Assembly (NCBI GenBank): GCA_003531585.1
Contig: DQFX01000042.1
Location: 1-34,239, forward strand
DNA: 34,239 nucleotides
Direction of reading: 5' to 3'
Source: Oscillospiraceae bacterium
GTDB taxonomy: Bacteria; Bacillota; Clostridia; Oscillospirales; Ruminococcaceae
Shown here: piece after piece, positions 14,601 to 23,530 of the stretch
Numbering within the stretch: the stretch's first letter is position 1
How the letters are laid out: the number at the start of each line of letters is the position of its first letter
The notes under the pieces: generated by a model
The model's database searches: none
Seen by the model: only the letters and a program-made list of their open reading frames with translations
What the model was told of the DNA's origin: nothing
Translations under genes and position numbers: made by a program

Positions 14601-17564
14601 TTATCTTTGCTGGAGTTTCCTCTCAGCCCATTCCTGTTTTGTCATCAGAACCTGACGGGGCTTGCTGCCCTCGAGAGGTCCGACTATTCCCATTTCTTCC
14701 ATTATATCGACAAGCCGCGCGGCTCTTCCATAGCCCAGCTTGAGCCGTCTTTGCAGCGATGATGTGCTGCAAGTTCCGGATTCCACAACGAAATCTATCG
14801 CTTCCTCCAGGCGCTCGTCGCTTGTGTCTATGTCGCCGCTGTCTGAATTTCCGGAGGACTTGCTGTCCTGCGCGGAAGCCACCATCTCAGTCTGGCGCTC
14901 GACCTCTTCCATGACAAGCTCGTCGTATTCAGCCTGGAAGGTCTGCTTGATGAACTCCACAACGCGCTCGACTTCCTTATCGGAAACGAAGCAGCCCTGC
15001 ACTCTGACCGGTTTCGGAAGTCCCACAGGCATGTACAGCATATCGCCGTTTCCAAGGAGCTTCTCCGCGCCGCTTACGTCAAGTATAACGCGGCTGTCCG
15101 TTTGGGAAGCCACCATCAGCGCGATACGGCTCGGGATATTCGCCTTTATCAGACCGGTCACGACGTTGACCGTCGGGCGCTGGGTCGCGATAACAAGATG
15201 CATTCCGGCGGCTCTTGCCATCTGGGCAAGGCGCACTATGCTGTCCTCGACGTCCTTCGGGGAAGCCATCATCAGGTCTGCCAGCTCGTCAATGAATATT
15301 ACTATGTGCGACATCTTCATGAGCCCGCTGTCCGGGTCCTTTGCAAGCTCGTTAAAGCCGGTGAAGTCGCGCACGTTGTTGTCGGAGAACTGCTTGTAGC
15401 GGTTCAGCATTTCGTTTACCGCCCATGCCAGCGCGCCCGCCGCCTTCTTCGGGTCGGTGACTACCGGGATAAGCAGGTGCGGGATTCCGTTGTACATCAT
15501 GAACTCCACCTTTTTCGGGTCGACCATTATCAGGCGCACGTCCTGCGGGGTGGATTTCATCAGGATACTCATAATGATGGAATTTACGCACACCGATTTA
15601 CCCGAACCGGTGGTTCCAGCAATGAGCAGGTGCGGCATTTTCGCGATGTTGCATGTCACCATTGCGCCGCTGATATCCTTGCCGAGAACGGTTTCGAGCT
15701 TCTTGTCGAAGCTCTTTTTGAACTCCGTGGTATCAACCAGTTCGCGGAAGAATACGGTGTCCCGCGCCTTGTTCGGAACCTCTATTCCCACCGCCGACTT
15801 ATTCGGGATAGGCGCTTCAATACGCACCCCGGCGGAGGCAAGATTCAGCGCGATATCGTCCTGCAAGCCCGTGATTTTGGATATCTTTACTCCCGGCGCA
15901 GGCTGAAGCTCGTAACGTGTAACGGAAGGTCCGCGGCTCACACCTACAAGTTTGGTCTGAACTCCGAAGCTCTGGAGCGCTTCCACCAGCTTCCTGGAGT
16001 TGCGGTCGATCTCATTGTCTATGTCAGCCTGAGTCAGTTTCTTCTGAACCGGATTCAGCAGATTCACCGGAGGAAGCGTGTAAACATCGCTGAATTTCAG
16101 TTCCTCCGGAGCCGGCTTTTTAAGCGGCATTGCGGGACGTTCCGGTGCTGGCGTGGTGGGAGGCGTTACGGGTCTGTCCGGGCGCGGAACCTCCACTATC
16201 TCAGGCTTTACCGGATTCTCAGGGCGCTCAGGCTCGGCGGCCTTCGGCGCGGAGGTTTCCGGAACTGCGGCGTCCTTCTGCGGCTGCGATTCTGTTTCCG
16301 GCTCGTCGGCAACATCGTCGAGGTCGAACGGAAGCTCGCTTTCCTCGGAGCTTGTTATCGAATTCTCCGGGAGATCCTGAATGCTGCTCACCGGAGCGTT
16401 CTCCGGGTTTTCCTCCTTGAAACGGTGCAGCGCGTCTATTATCGGAACAAGCTCCGCGTCCTCGTCCTCGAGAGGATCCTTCTCGGAGCGCTCAGCTTCT
16501 TCAAGAACCGCGCGGTTCTTCTGCATTATGTAGTCCTTTATCTCCGCCATGTAGTCCACGCTGTCCTCGTGCTGCTCCTCAAGAAGCTGCTCCGTTTCGG
16601 CGGGGTCAGGCTCGGCGGGAAGCTCGGGTTCGGCGGGCCTCACCGGATCGGGTCGCGGTACCTCGATTATATGCGGCTTTTCAGAGGATTCAGGCTCAGT
16701 ATGCGCCGACGTATCCTCGACCATCGGCTCCGGCTCTTGCTCCTCCGGGTCGGAAACGCTGAACACGGCGCGGCTCAGCTCGGCTACGGAGCGCTTCTCC
16801 TGCTGCTCCGCGTCTATCTCCGCCTGTATTTTCTCTATTTCGTCCTGCTGCATGTGGAGCTCCTCCGCGGCTATGCGGTTCTCCTCGCGTATGCGGTTGT
16901 GGTGCTCGACCGCCTTATCCTTCGCATTGCGGACTGGCTTCACCATGCGGTCGGTGAAGTCCGCAACCGTGATCCCGGTGCAGAGAAGCACGCATACCAG
17001 GATCAGAATTATAATGAGTATCGTAGCTCCCAGCCTGCCCAGCAGAAGCAGCAAGCCGCCGATGAACAGCGCAAACACGCCGCCTCCGCGGAACTCTTTG
17101 CCGTCCTTGTAGAGATTCGCGATCACTTCGCCGAAATTCTCGCCCGGAACAGCTCCGACGGAGAAAATCTGAACCGCCGCGCACAGCAGGAGAATGCCTC
17201 CAACGCATTTGAGCACGTCCATGCCGAGCTTGTGACCTTCCTTGAACGCGGAAAGACGTATCGCAACAAAAATAAGAAGGGGTCCGACCAGGAAAGCGGA
17301 GTAACCGAACAGCCCATGCATTAGGTCGAAAAATCCGCGCCAGCCCTCGCCTTCCCCGGCGGGAATAACTGCGGCGAGCGTCAGGACGATCCCGACTGCG
17401 AACATTATCACCGTTGCGATGTGACGGCGGCGCATGCTGGCTTTCAGAGCCTCCTCGCGGAGCCTGAGCTGCTCAGCCTCGAGAGCCTTCTTTGATGGTC
17501 TTGAGCGCCCGGTGCTGCCCTTCGAGGAACCGGAGCGCGGTCTTGTTGTCTTATTCTCAGCCAT
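14601..17564 (-). CDS. FtsK/SpoIIIE DNA translocase
   Basis: This is a septum-anchored DNA pump that moves chromosomes through closing septa; in spore formers it fills the forespore. The 987 residues have a basic start, four to five membrane segments (about 48-69, 85-105, 118-138 and 160-200), then a long acidic, Pro-rich linker to about residue 520. The motor follows, with Walker A AGTTGSGKSVCV and Walker B IVIFIDELADLMM, then a C-terminal winged-helix gamma domain (TSSLQRRLKLGYGRAARLVD) that reads DNA polarity. The nearby tepA-type gene matches the tepA-spoIIIE order of B. subtilis. Whether it serves division, sporulation or both cannot be read from the sequence. Confidence 0.95.
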   Translation of the reverse strand: MAENKTTRPRSGSSKGSTGRSRPSKKALEAEQLRLREEALKASMRRRHIATVIMFAVGIVLTLAAVIPAGEGEGWRGFFDLMHGLFGYSAFLVGPLLIFVAIRLSAFKEGHKLGMDVLKCVGGILLLCAAVQIFSVGAVPGENFGEVIANLYKDGKEFRGGGVFALFIGGLLLLLGRLGATILIIILILVCVLLCTGITVADFTDRMVKPVRNAKDKAVEHHNRIREENRIAAEELHMQQDEIEKIQAEIDAEQQEKRSVAELSRAVFSVSDPEEQEPEPMVEDTSAHTEPESSEKPHIIEVPRPDPVRPAEPELPAEPDPAETEQLLEEQHEDSVDYMAEIKDYIMQKNRAVLEEAERSEKDPLEDEDAELVPIIDALHRFKEENPENAPVSSIQDLPENSITSSEESELPFDLDDVADEPETESQPQKDAAVPETSAPKAAEPERPENPVKPEIVEVPRPDRPVTPPTTPAPERPAMPLKKPAPEELKFSDVYTLPPVNLLNPVQKKLTQADIDNEIDRNSRKLVEALQSFGVQTKLVGVSRGPSVTRYELQPAPGVKISKITGLQDDIALNLASAGVRIEAPIPNKSAVGIEVPNKARDTVFFRELVDTTEFKKSFDKKLETVLGKDISGAMVTCNIAKMPHLLIAGTTGSGKSVCVNSIIMSILMKSTPQDVRLIMVDPKKVEFMMYNGIPHLLIPVVTDPKKAAGALAWAVNEMLNRYKQFSDNNVRDFTGFNELAKDPDSGLMKMSHIVIFIDELADLMMASPKDVEDSIVRLAQMARAAGMHLVIATQRPTVNVVTGLIKANIPSRIALMVASQTDSRVILDVSGAEKLLGNGDMLYMPVGLPKPVRVQGCFVSDKEVERVVEFIKQTFQAEYDELVMEEVERQTEMVASAQDSKSSGNSDSGDIDTSDERLEEAIDFVVESGTCSTSSLQRRLKLGYGRAARLVDIMEEMGIVGPLEGSKPRQVLMTKQEWAERKLQQR

Positions 17565-17589
17565 TTTATCCGACTTCCTTTACGTGATT

Positions 17590-18462
17590 TCAGCCCATTA
17601 GGAGGGAATGGAGTGTGTTTCCGGAAATGTGCTCCCACAGACCCGCTGCCACGCAGGCTGCGCCCAGAACGGCGGTGTAAACTCCGAATATCTTGTACCT
17701 GTCCTTCTTGACGAGCCAGCTGACCAGCTTTATCGAGAGGATTCCAACAACCGCAGCGATGACGAATCCTATTCCGAGAGCGACCCAATCGAGCTCCATG
17801 TCAGAATGCAGCGCGTCGCCGAGTTCCAGGACGCTGCCGCCGAGTATCGCGGGGATACCGAGGATAAACGCGAACGTAACCGCGGTCTCCTTTTCAAGAC
17901 CGGAAAGCAGTCCGCCCGCCGTTGTGGAGCCGCTCCGGGAAACACCCGGGAACAGAGCGACGACCTGGAAAAGCCCGACCGTAACCGCGTCTTTGACGGT
18001 CATCTGCTCCGCCGTGCGCGTGCCGTGGCCAAATCTGTCCGAAAGGAACAGAATCAGCGAAGTAAACAGGAATGCAGCTCCCTCGAACACTATGTCTCCG
18101 TCGCCCTGCCTTCCGGTGAAGAATCCCTCAACCAGGTAAAACGGAACCAGAATCACCGTCGCAATAATCACCATGAACATCATGCGGCGGTTTCCGTTCA
18201 TGTTCTTCCATGAGAATTTTCCCGTAAAGATGTCGCCTATAGTAAGGAAAAATTCCTTTATCATGCCCCATATCGTGCCCCAGAAGGCTACGAAAACCGC
18301 TGCAAGCGTTCCGAGGTGGAGCACCAGCGAAAGCACGAGCGCCGCTTCCCCGTTGACTCCGGTCACATGCTGGACTACCGACAGATGTCCCGAGCTTGAA
18401 ACCGGCAGGAATTCTGTCAGTCCCTGCACCACCGCCTGAATAATTACCGTAATTATGTCCAT
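17590..18462 (-). CDS. uppP: Undecaprenyl-diphosphatase UppP (BacA)
   Basis: UppP is a membrane enzyme that removes a phosphate from undecaprenyl diphosphate, recycling the lipid carrier for peptidoglycan and giving bacitracin tolerance. The 290 residues form several hydrophobic segments with the two catalytic signatures: QGLTEFLPVSSSGHL (about 14-28), and FPGVSRSGSTTAGG containing the essential Arg. Length is usual. An AAGGGG ribosome-binding site precedes the ATG. It is the second gene of the operon, between the tepA-like gene and ftsK. Confidence 0.96.
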   Translation of the reverse strand: MDIITVIIQAVVQGLTEFLPVSSSGHLSVVQHVTGVNGEAALVLSLVLHLGTLAAVFVAFWGTIWGMIKEFFLTIGDIFTGKFSWKNMNGNRRMMFMVIIATVILVPFYLVEGFFTGRQGDGDIVFEGAAFLFTSLILFLSDRFGHGTRTAEQMTVKDAVTVGLFQVVALFPGVSRSGSTTAGGLLSGLEKETAVTFAFILGIPAILGGSVLELGDALHSDMELDWVALGIGFVIAAVVGILSIKLVSWLVKKDRYKIFGVYTAVLGAACVAAGLWEHISGNTLHSLLMG

Positions 18463-18505
18463 ATTTTTCCCCTTATGTATCGTTATGTATCCGCCCGGAG
18501 GCGGG

Positions 18506-19417
18506 TTATCTGTCGCCGTGCCAGTCTGCGGAATTCAGTGCGCTCCTGCGGCTCTGTGTCTCGGCGGGTCTTAGCTGCACGAATGCGGTTTTCTGCGCAG
18601 AGGGCTTCAGCGGCTTTGTGTGCGCAGTGGTCTTTCCGGACTTTTCCGCTTTTTCTGATTTGGCGGACTTTTCTGCTTTGTCCGATTTCTTCCCCTTTGC
18701 AGAGGACTTCGCAGGCTTTTCAGTTTCTGCGGGCTTCCGCTTTTCAATGAGGGAGTACAGGCACTGCACCGCGTCGGATATCCCGCCGAGGTGGTCTATC
18801 AGCCCTTCCCTGACCGCTTCGCTGCCTTCAAGGACGGTTCCGATGTCCATTACAAGCTCGTCCTTTTCCATCAGCAGCTCACGGAAGCGCTCCGGCTTCA
18901 TGCGGCTGTTTTCGGTCACAAACCGCGTTATCCTGTCCTGCATTTTCTGGAACCACGTCATTGTCTGCGGAACTCCGAGCACCATGCCGTTCGTGCGGAC
19001 CGGGTGTATCGTCATTGTAGCCGACGGAACTATAAAGCTCACGTCGGTGCTGACCGCCAGCGGTACTCCTATAGAATGCCCGCCGCCGAGCACTATCGAA
19101 ACCGACGGCTTCGACATTCCCGCTATCATCTCCGCAATCGCAAGTCCCGCCTCCACATCGCCGCCGACCGTGTTCAGCACCACCATCAGCCCTTCCACCG
19201 TGCTGTCCTGCTCAATTGCTGCGAGCGCCGGTATAAGGTGTTCGTACTTCGTGGTCTTGGTCTGGGGAGGGAGAAGAAAATGTCCCTCGATCTGCCCGAT
19301 TATCGACAGACAGTGTATGTTATGCGGAGCGTTGACCGTCGCTATCATTCCGTTGTCGATCATCTGCTGGTTCTGCTCCTCAGTAAACGGAGCTTCATTC
19401 CTGTTTTCATCGCACAT
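18506..19417 (-). CDS. TepA/YmfB-like ClpP-fold serine protease
   Basis: This is a ClpP-superfamily protein of the TepA (YmfB) type, annotated as a translocation-enhancing or signal-peptide-degrading peptidase; in B. subtilis tepA lies next to spoIIIE, as here. In the 303 residues, the protease core runs to about residue 225. It contains GGDVEAGLAIAEMI, the likely nucleophile Ser in GGGHSIGVPLA and the likely catalytic His in TMTIHPVRTNG. The remaining tail is low-complexity (Lys, Ser, Ala and Glu repeats such as KSDKAEKSAKSEKAEKSGK). AGGAGG precedes the ATG, partly inside a small hairpin. It is the first gene of a six-gene operon. Confidence 0.87.
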   Translation of the reverse strand: MCDENRNEAPFTEEQNQQMIDNGMIATVNAPHNIHCLSIIGQIEGHFLLPPQTKTTKYEHLIPALAAIEQDSTVEGLMVVLNTVGGDVEAGLAIAEMIAGMSKPSVSIVLGGGHSIGVPLAVSTDVSFIVPSATMTIHPVRTNGMVLGVPQTMTWFQKMQDRITRFVTENSRMKPERFRELLMEKDELVMDIGTVLEGSEAVREGLIDHLGGISDAVQCLYSLIEKRKPAETEKPAKSSAKGKKSDKAEKSAKSEKAEKSGKTTAHTKPLKPSAQKTAFVQLRPAETQSRRSALNSADWHGDR

Positions 19418-19431
19418 GCTGATTTTTCCTC

Positions 19432-19462
19432 CTGAAACAATTTTTTGTATATATTATTTCAG
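19432..19462 (-). promoter_or_regulatory. Leader hairpin touching the tepA ribosome-binding site
   Basis: On the minus strand CTGAAATAAT (19453-19462) pairs with ATTGTTTCAG (19432-19441) with one U-G pair and an 11-base loop. The first bases of the AGGAGG site (19428-19433) are in the stem. Confidence 0.4.
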
Positions 19463-19523
19463 TTACACGTGAGATTATGCAGATATATCACATCAATAAT
19501 AGTCATTGAGTGCGTACATATTT

Positions 19524-19552
19524 ATTATAGCACAAATCTCTCTATAAATCAA
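19524..19552 (-). promoter_or_regulatory. Sigma-A promoter of the tepA-uppP-ftsK operon
   Basis: On the minus strand TTGATT (19547-19552), a 17-base spacer and TATAAT (19524-19529) with an extended -10 (TGC before TATAAT). The leader would be about 100 bases. Confidence 0.7.
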
Positions 19553-19578
19553 ATACTTTTTGGCACATTTTTTCGCCC

Positions 19579-19608
19579 CGGATATTTTTTCCGTACAACT
19601 CATCATAT
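19579..19608 (+). promoter_or_regulatory. Possible sigma-E promoter of sipL-spoIVA
   Basis: CGGATATT (19579-19586), 14 bases and CATCATAT (19601-19608). The -35 fits sigma-E; the -10 matches only about five of eight positions, so this is tentative. Confidence 0.3.
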
Positions 19609-19673
19609 AAGCCCCCGAACAAGCATATATTGCTGTTGAAAGCAATACCTACGCACCCGTGAAGGAGGATACA

Positions 19674-21221
19674 ATGGAAGAAATGAACAGAAAAGCTGAC
19701 GCGGTGTTCATGACCGAGACCCTTTTCGACGGTCAGACCGAGCAGGGCGTTGAGCTTGACCATGTGCTGCCGGACTATTACCCGGAGATCTTCAGGATAC
19801 TTAAATGCTGTCTGTCGCCGAGAGTGATCTCCGCTGCGGTATCAGGGAACAAGATAATGCTTGACGGAGTTGTGCTCATCAAAGTGCTGTACCTCGCTGA
19901 GAACAGCACCGCGCTGCACTGCGTCGAGCAGAGGTACACCTGGTCGAAAACGGTGGATATCGCCGGAAAAGCCGAAAACCTCTGCGGCGAACCCCGTATC
20001 ACCGTAGTTCCCCGCACCGACTACTGCAACTGCCGCGCGGTCAGCAGCAGGAGGCTCGATATCCGCGGAGCGATCAGCTGCCGCATTACCGTCACCTGCC
20101 CTGCGAAATTCACCCTGCCCGCTCTGCCGGACGGCATGCAGGTGCTCACCCGGGAGGTTAGCTGCTGCACCGAGCCTATCTACGCCGACAAGCAGCTCGC
20201 CGTTCGCGAGGACATCGAGACCGGCGCTCCCGGGATCGACTACATAATAAGCTGCGACGCCGTTCCGCGCATCGACGATCTGCGTGTTATCGCGAACAAG
20301 GCGGTAGTCAAGGGGACGGTCAGCATAAGCGCGCTTTATGGAGTTCACACCGACGAGCACAGCGGCTGCGACGAACTCGAAAAAATGTCTGCGGATATCC
20401 CGGTCAGCCAGATACTGGATATGCCGGGGCTTTCCGACCAGCACTCCTGCACGCCGGAATTCATCGTCAGGAACTGCGAGCTTGTTCCCAAATCCGACAG
20501 CGGCGTAATTTCCTGCGAACTCAAGATGGAATGCCGGTGCAGCGCCGTCCAGACATCCACCGTGGCGATTCCCTGCGACGCCTACTCGACGGAATACGAA
20601 ACCGAGCTTACCACTGCCTCGCTTAAAATACCCACCGACCAGCGCCGCGCAGATTCCCAGGCCTCGGTGAAATCAACGGTGGCATGCGACGGCGGCGAAG
20701 TCGACTCTATCTGGGACTGCCGCGGCGAACTTTGCAGCGTGTCCTGCCGCCCTGACGGCGAAAACGGACTGCTTGTGACCGGGCAGGTCTGCATGACGGT
20801 GATTGGAAAATGCGCGGGCGGTACGCCGTTCGTCGCTGAGAAGCAGGAAGCCTTCGAGCATACGATACCCGCCGCGAACGTCACCCCGGACACCTCTGTA
20901 AGCTGCCGCGCTTCGGTCAGCAACACCGGATTCGCTATCCGCTCGGACGGCAGCGTTGACGTCACGGTGCAGGCTGATATCTCCGCAGAGCTTACAGACT
21001 CAAGGCAGTTCAGCGTTATCAGCAGCGCGGCGGTTCATCAGGATAAGCCGAAGGAGCGCTCCGACGAATTCGCGCTCCGAATCTGCTACACCACCGGGCA
21101 CGAAAGCTGCTGGGACATCGCCAAACGCTGCGGCACCACGGTCGAAGCAGTCATGGAAGAAAACGAGATCGCCGACCGCAGCGCGGAGCTTTCCGGCATG
21201 GTCGTTATCCCGATAGTTTAA
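19674..21221 (+). CDS. sipL: SipL-like protein: SPOCS (DUF3794) domains plus C-terminal LysM
   Basis: In C. difficile, SipL binds SpoIVA through its LysM domain and is needed to attach the coat to the forespore. The 515 residues contain SPOCS/DUF3794-type domains (roughly 25-150, 170-290 and 320-440) and a LysM-type ending: CYTTGHESCWDIAKRCGTTV, then ENEIADRSAELSGMVVIPIV. I chose the ATG at 19674 after AAGGAGG over an in-frame GTG at 19659 that lies in the ribosome-binding site. The gene lies 12 bases before spoIVA, which supports the SipL call. The protein has 28 cysteines, many in CC or CxC pairs, unusual for an intracellular protein and suggestive of crosslinking in the mature coat or of metal binding. 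Confidence 0.88.
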   Translation: MEEMNRKADAVFMTETLFDGQTEQGVELDHVLPDYYPEIFRILKCCLSPRVISAAVSGNKIMLDGVVLIKVLYLAENSTALHCVEQRYTWSKTVDIAGKAENLCGEPRITVVPRTDYCNCRAVSSRRLDIRGAISCRITVTCPAKFTLPALPDGMQVLTREVSCCTEPIYADKQLAVREDIETGAPGIDYIISCDAVPRIDDLRVIANKAVVKGTVSISALYGVHTDEHSGCDELEKMSADIPVSQILDMPGLSDQHSCTPEFIVRNCELVPKSDSGVISCELKMECRCSAVQTSTVAIPCDAYSTEYETELTTASLKIPTDQRRADSQASVKSTVACDGGEVDSIWDCRGELCSVSCRPDGENGLLVTGQVCMTVIGKCAGGTPFVAEKQEAFEHTIPAANVTPDTSVSCRASVSNTGFAIRSDGSVDVTVQADISAELTDSRQFSVISSAAVHQDKPKERSDEFALRICYTTGHESCWDIAKRCGTTVEAVMEENEIADRSAELSGMVVIPIV

Positions 21222-21233
21222 GGAGCGTGAAAT

Positions 21234-22709
21234 ATGGATCACTCAATTTATTCTGACATCGCACGCAGGACTGGCGGCAACATTTATCTCGGTATCGTAG
21301 GCCCGGTGCGTTCCGGCAAATCGACATTCATCACACGGCTGATGAACACCCTGGTTATCCCGAACATCGCCGACGATTTCCAGCGTGAGCGCGCAAACGA
21401 CGAGCTCCCGCAGTCCTCCGCCGGCAAGACCATCATGACCACCGAGCCGAAATTCGTTCCCGAGAAGGCGGTCACCATCGTGCTTGACGGCGGCGTCAAG
21501 ATGAACGTCCGGCTAATCGACTGCGTTGGGTACATAGTTCCGAGCGCCATCGGCTACATTGAGAACGAGGCTCCGCGCATGGTCATGACCCCCTGGTTTG
21601 AGGAGGAGATCCCGTTCAACATGGCGGCTGAGGTCGGCACGCGGAAGGTCATCACGGAGCATTCCACCATCGGTATAGTCGTCACCACCGACGGAAGCAT
21701 TACCGATATCCCCCGCGAGGAGTACCAGCAGGCGGAGGAACGGATAGTCTCCGAACTGAAGGAGATCAACAAGCCGTTCGTTGTGATACTCAACTGCCAG
21801 AAGCCGGATTCCCCGGAAAGCCGCGCGCTTGCCGCCTCCATGCAGGAGAAATACTCCGCGCCGGTGATGGCGGTAAACTGCCTTGACCTCACCGAGGAAC
21901 AGATAAAGGAGCTTCTCGGAATGGTTCTTTTGCAGTTCCCAGTCAGCGAGATACGCGTCAGAATGCCGAAATGGATCACAGCGCTCGACCGCGACCACTG
22001 GCTGCGCAGGGAGCTTTTCAGCACGATAAAGTCCGCCGCGGCAAAAATAGACGGCATAAGCAGCATAAAGTCCTGCGCCGACGAGATCTCAGCCTGCGAG
22101 TACACCTCAAGGGTTATTCCGGAGGATATCGACCTCGGCACTGGCTCGGGAGTCATCGACATAACTCTGAAAAACGAGCTGTTCTACCAGATACTCGGCG
22201 AGACTACCGGTCTGGTGCTCCACGACGAAAGCGACCTTATGCCCTGCATGATAGAGCTTGCACAGATAAAGAACAAATACGAACGCGTCCGCGGCGCGCT
22301 CGAGGAAGTCGAGGCGACCGGCTACGGGATCGTCATGCCAACGATGGACGAACTAAAGCTTGATGAGCCGAAAATAGTAAAGCAGGGCGGCAAATACGGA
22401 GTCCGGCTGCGGGCGAGCGCGCCTTCAATACACATGATGTCCGCGAACATCACAACCGAGATAAACCCGATAGTCGGCAGCGAGAAGCAGTCAGAGGAGC
22501 TAATCGCATACCTGCTGACCGATTTCGAGGAAAACCCGAAAAAGATATGGGAAAGCAACATCTTCGGAAAGTCACTGCACGAGCTGGTGAACGAAGGGCT
22601 CCACAACAAGCTCTACCGCATGCCCGCCGACGCAAGAATGAAGCTGCAGGAGACGATACAGCGCATCATCAACGAAGGCTGCGGCGGTCTCATATGTATC
22701 ATTCTGTAA
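21234..22709 (+). CDS. spoIVA: SpoIVA, spore coat basement ATPase
   Basis: SpoIVA hydrolyses ATP to polymerise irreversibly around the forespore, making the platform on which the coat is built. The 491 residues match the family length (492 in B. subtilis). They show the Walker A GPVRSGKST at residues 23-31, the segments DELPQSSAGKTIMTTEPKF and RLIDCVGYIVPSAIGY, and the conserved C-terminal part ending GLICIIL, needed for forespore localisation. The gene is 12 bases after sipL and ends at a hairpin terminator, forming a two-gene mother-cell operon. Confidence 0.97.
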   Translation: MDHSIYSDIARRTGGNIYLGIVGPVRSGKSTFITRLMNTLVIPNIADDFQRERANDELPQSSAGKTIMTTEPKFVPEKAVTIVLDGGVKMNVRLIDCVGYIVPSAIGYIENEAPRMVMTPWFEEEIPFNMAAEVGTRKVITEHSTIGIVVTTDGSITDIPREEYQQAEERIVSELKEINKPFVVILNCQKPDSPESRALAASMQEKYSAPVMAVNCLDLTEEQIKELLGMVLLQFPVSEIRVRMPKWITALDRDHWLRRELFSTIKSAAAKIDGISSIKSCADEISACEYTSRVIPEDIDLGTGSGVIDITLKNELFYQILGETTGLVLHDESDLMPCMIELAQIKNKYERVRGALEEVEATGYGIVMPTMDELKLDEPKIVKQGGKYGVRLRASAPSIHMMSANITTEINPIVGSEKQSEELIAYLLTDFEENPKKIWESNIFGKSLHELVNEGLHNKLYRMPADARMKLQETIQRIINEGCGGLICIIL

Positions 22710-22718
22710 ACAACAATA

Positions 22719-22747
22719 TCCCCCCGCTGCTGCGGAGGGATTTGTTT
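22719..22747 (+). terminator. Terminator after spoIVA
   Basis: TCCCCCCGC (22719-22727) pairs with GCGGAGGGA (22732-22740) with one mismatch around TGCT, followed by TTTGTTT. It lies between the convergent spoIVA and SASP genes. Confidence 0.65.
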
Positions 22748-22765
22748 ATGCGTTATTCAGCGTAA

Positions 22766-22954
22766 TTACTGAGCAGAGTTCTGCTGAGTGTAGCTTGCGA
22801 TCATGTTCTTTACCATCTGGCCGCCGATAGAGCCTGCCTGCTTTGCAGTGAGCTCGCCGTTATAGCCATTGGAGTTCAGCGGAACGCCTACCTCGCTGGC
22901 TGCCTGCATCTTCATGGAATTGAGTGCGCTCTTGGTCTGCTTATTAGAAGCCAT
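22766..22954 (-). CDS. Alpha/beta-type small acid-soluble spore protein
   Basis: SASPs coat spore DNA in the forespore and protect it from UV and chemicals. The 62 residues match the alpha/beta family: a first helix around MQAASEVGVPL and the second conserved block GELTAKQAGSIGGQMVKNMI. The site cut by the GPR protease, usually EIASE, reads QAASE here (residues 17-21), so cleavage efficiency may differ. AAAGGAG lies before the ATG. I found no convincing sigma-G promoter upstream; a GTATAAT lies 30-35 bases before the start codon. Confidence 0.93.
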   Translation of the reverse strand: MASNKQTKSALNSMKMQAASEVGVPLNSNGYNGELTAKQAGSIGGQMVKNMIASYTQQNSAQ

Positions 22955-22996
22955 AATCTTGTTCTCCTTTAATAAAACCTTTTTTATTATACGGAA

Positions 22997-23028
22997 CTTC
23001 CGCTCCGTATCTTTTACAGGAGCGGAAG
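22997..23028. other. Hairpin between perR and the SASP gene
   Basis: CTTCCGCTCC (22997-23006) and GGAGCGGAAG (23019-23028) form a perfect 10-bp inverted repeat with a 12-base spacer. No good T-run follows on either strand. It may end perR transcripts imperfectly or be a protein-binding site before the SASP gene. Confidence 0.45.
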
Positions 23029-23111
23029 CGTTTTCACTTCGCCCTTGCAGTTATATTATTTTCACTGCGGCGTTTTTTATTAAAGGAAATTGTTTCACAA
23101 ATCTGATGTAA

Positions 23112-23507
23112 TTATTGCTCGGAGCCTTGTTCTGAAGCCGAGCATTCAGCGCAAACGCCTTTCAGATTCAGCGTTACGCGGGTTATGTGATGCCCCGTCG
23201 ACTGAAGCACCGTCTGCGGTATCGCGTCAAGGCAGTCAAGCTCAACGTCAAAGACCCTGCCGCATTTCTCGCATATCATGTGATAGTGCCGGTCGGTTCT
23301 GCCGTCGAAGCGGTCGGAGCCGTCCGCTATCGGGATTTTAAGAAGCATTCCCGCTTCGCTGAGCTGATTCAGATTGCGGTATACTGTTCCCAAGCTCAGA
23401 TTCGGATTGTCGTTTTTTAATGCGCGGTACACTTCCTCGGCGGTCGGGTGCACCGGAAAATTTCTCACCTGTTCATATATTATCTCTCTCTGCCGTGAAA
23501 AATTCAT
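23112..23507 (-). CDS. perR: PerR, Fur-family peroxide sensor and repressor
   Basis: PerR represses oxidative-stress genes until peroxide oxidises its metal-binding histidines. In this 131-residue protein, the winged helix is followed by a dimer and metal domain. The structural zinc site is C79-x2-C82 and C119-x2-C122. The five regulatory ligands of B. subtilis PerR (H37, D85, H91, H93, D104) are matched by H20, D68, H74, H76 and D87; the Asp in the last place favours PerR over Fur. It has a sigma-A promoter with an inverted repeat at the start point, suggesting autoregulation. Confidence 0.88.
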   Translation of the reverse strand: MNFSRQREIIYEQVRNFPVHPTAEEVYRALKNDNPNLSLGTVYRNLNQLSEAGMLLKIPIADGSDRFDGRTDRHYHMICEKCGRVFDVELDCLDAIPQTVLQSTGHHITRVTLNLKGVCAECSASEQGSEQ

Positions 23508-23530
23508 TTTTCCCCTCCATTATGTAAAAC

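Noticed and set aside
12354..14762. A long open frame on the plus strand (about 800 codons) opposite the radical SAM gene
   Set aside because: It runs antisense to ygiQ and neighbouring genes, has an Arg/His/Leu-rich composition typical of the opposite strand of GC-rich genes, and shows no recognisable domain.
15102..17324. A long open frame on the plus strand opposite ftsK
   Set aside because: Antisense to a clear FtsK/SpoIIIE motor with all motifs; composition is Arg/Leu/His-rich and without family signatures.
22955..23030. A sigma-G promoter before the SASP gene
   Set aside because: GTATAAT and TGTAAA are present but the spacing and bases fit poorly with the sigma-G consensus, so no feature was called.
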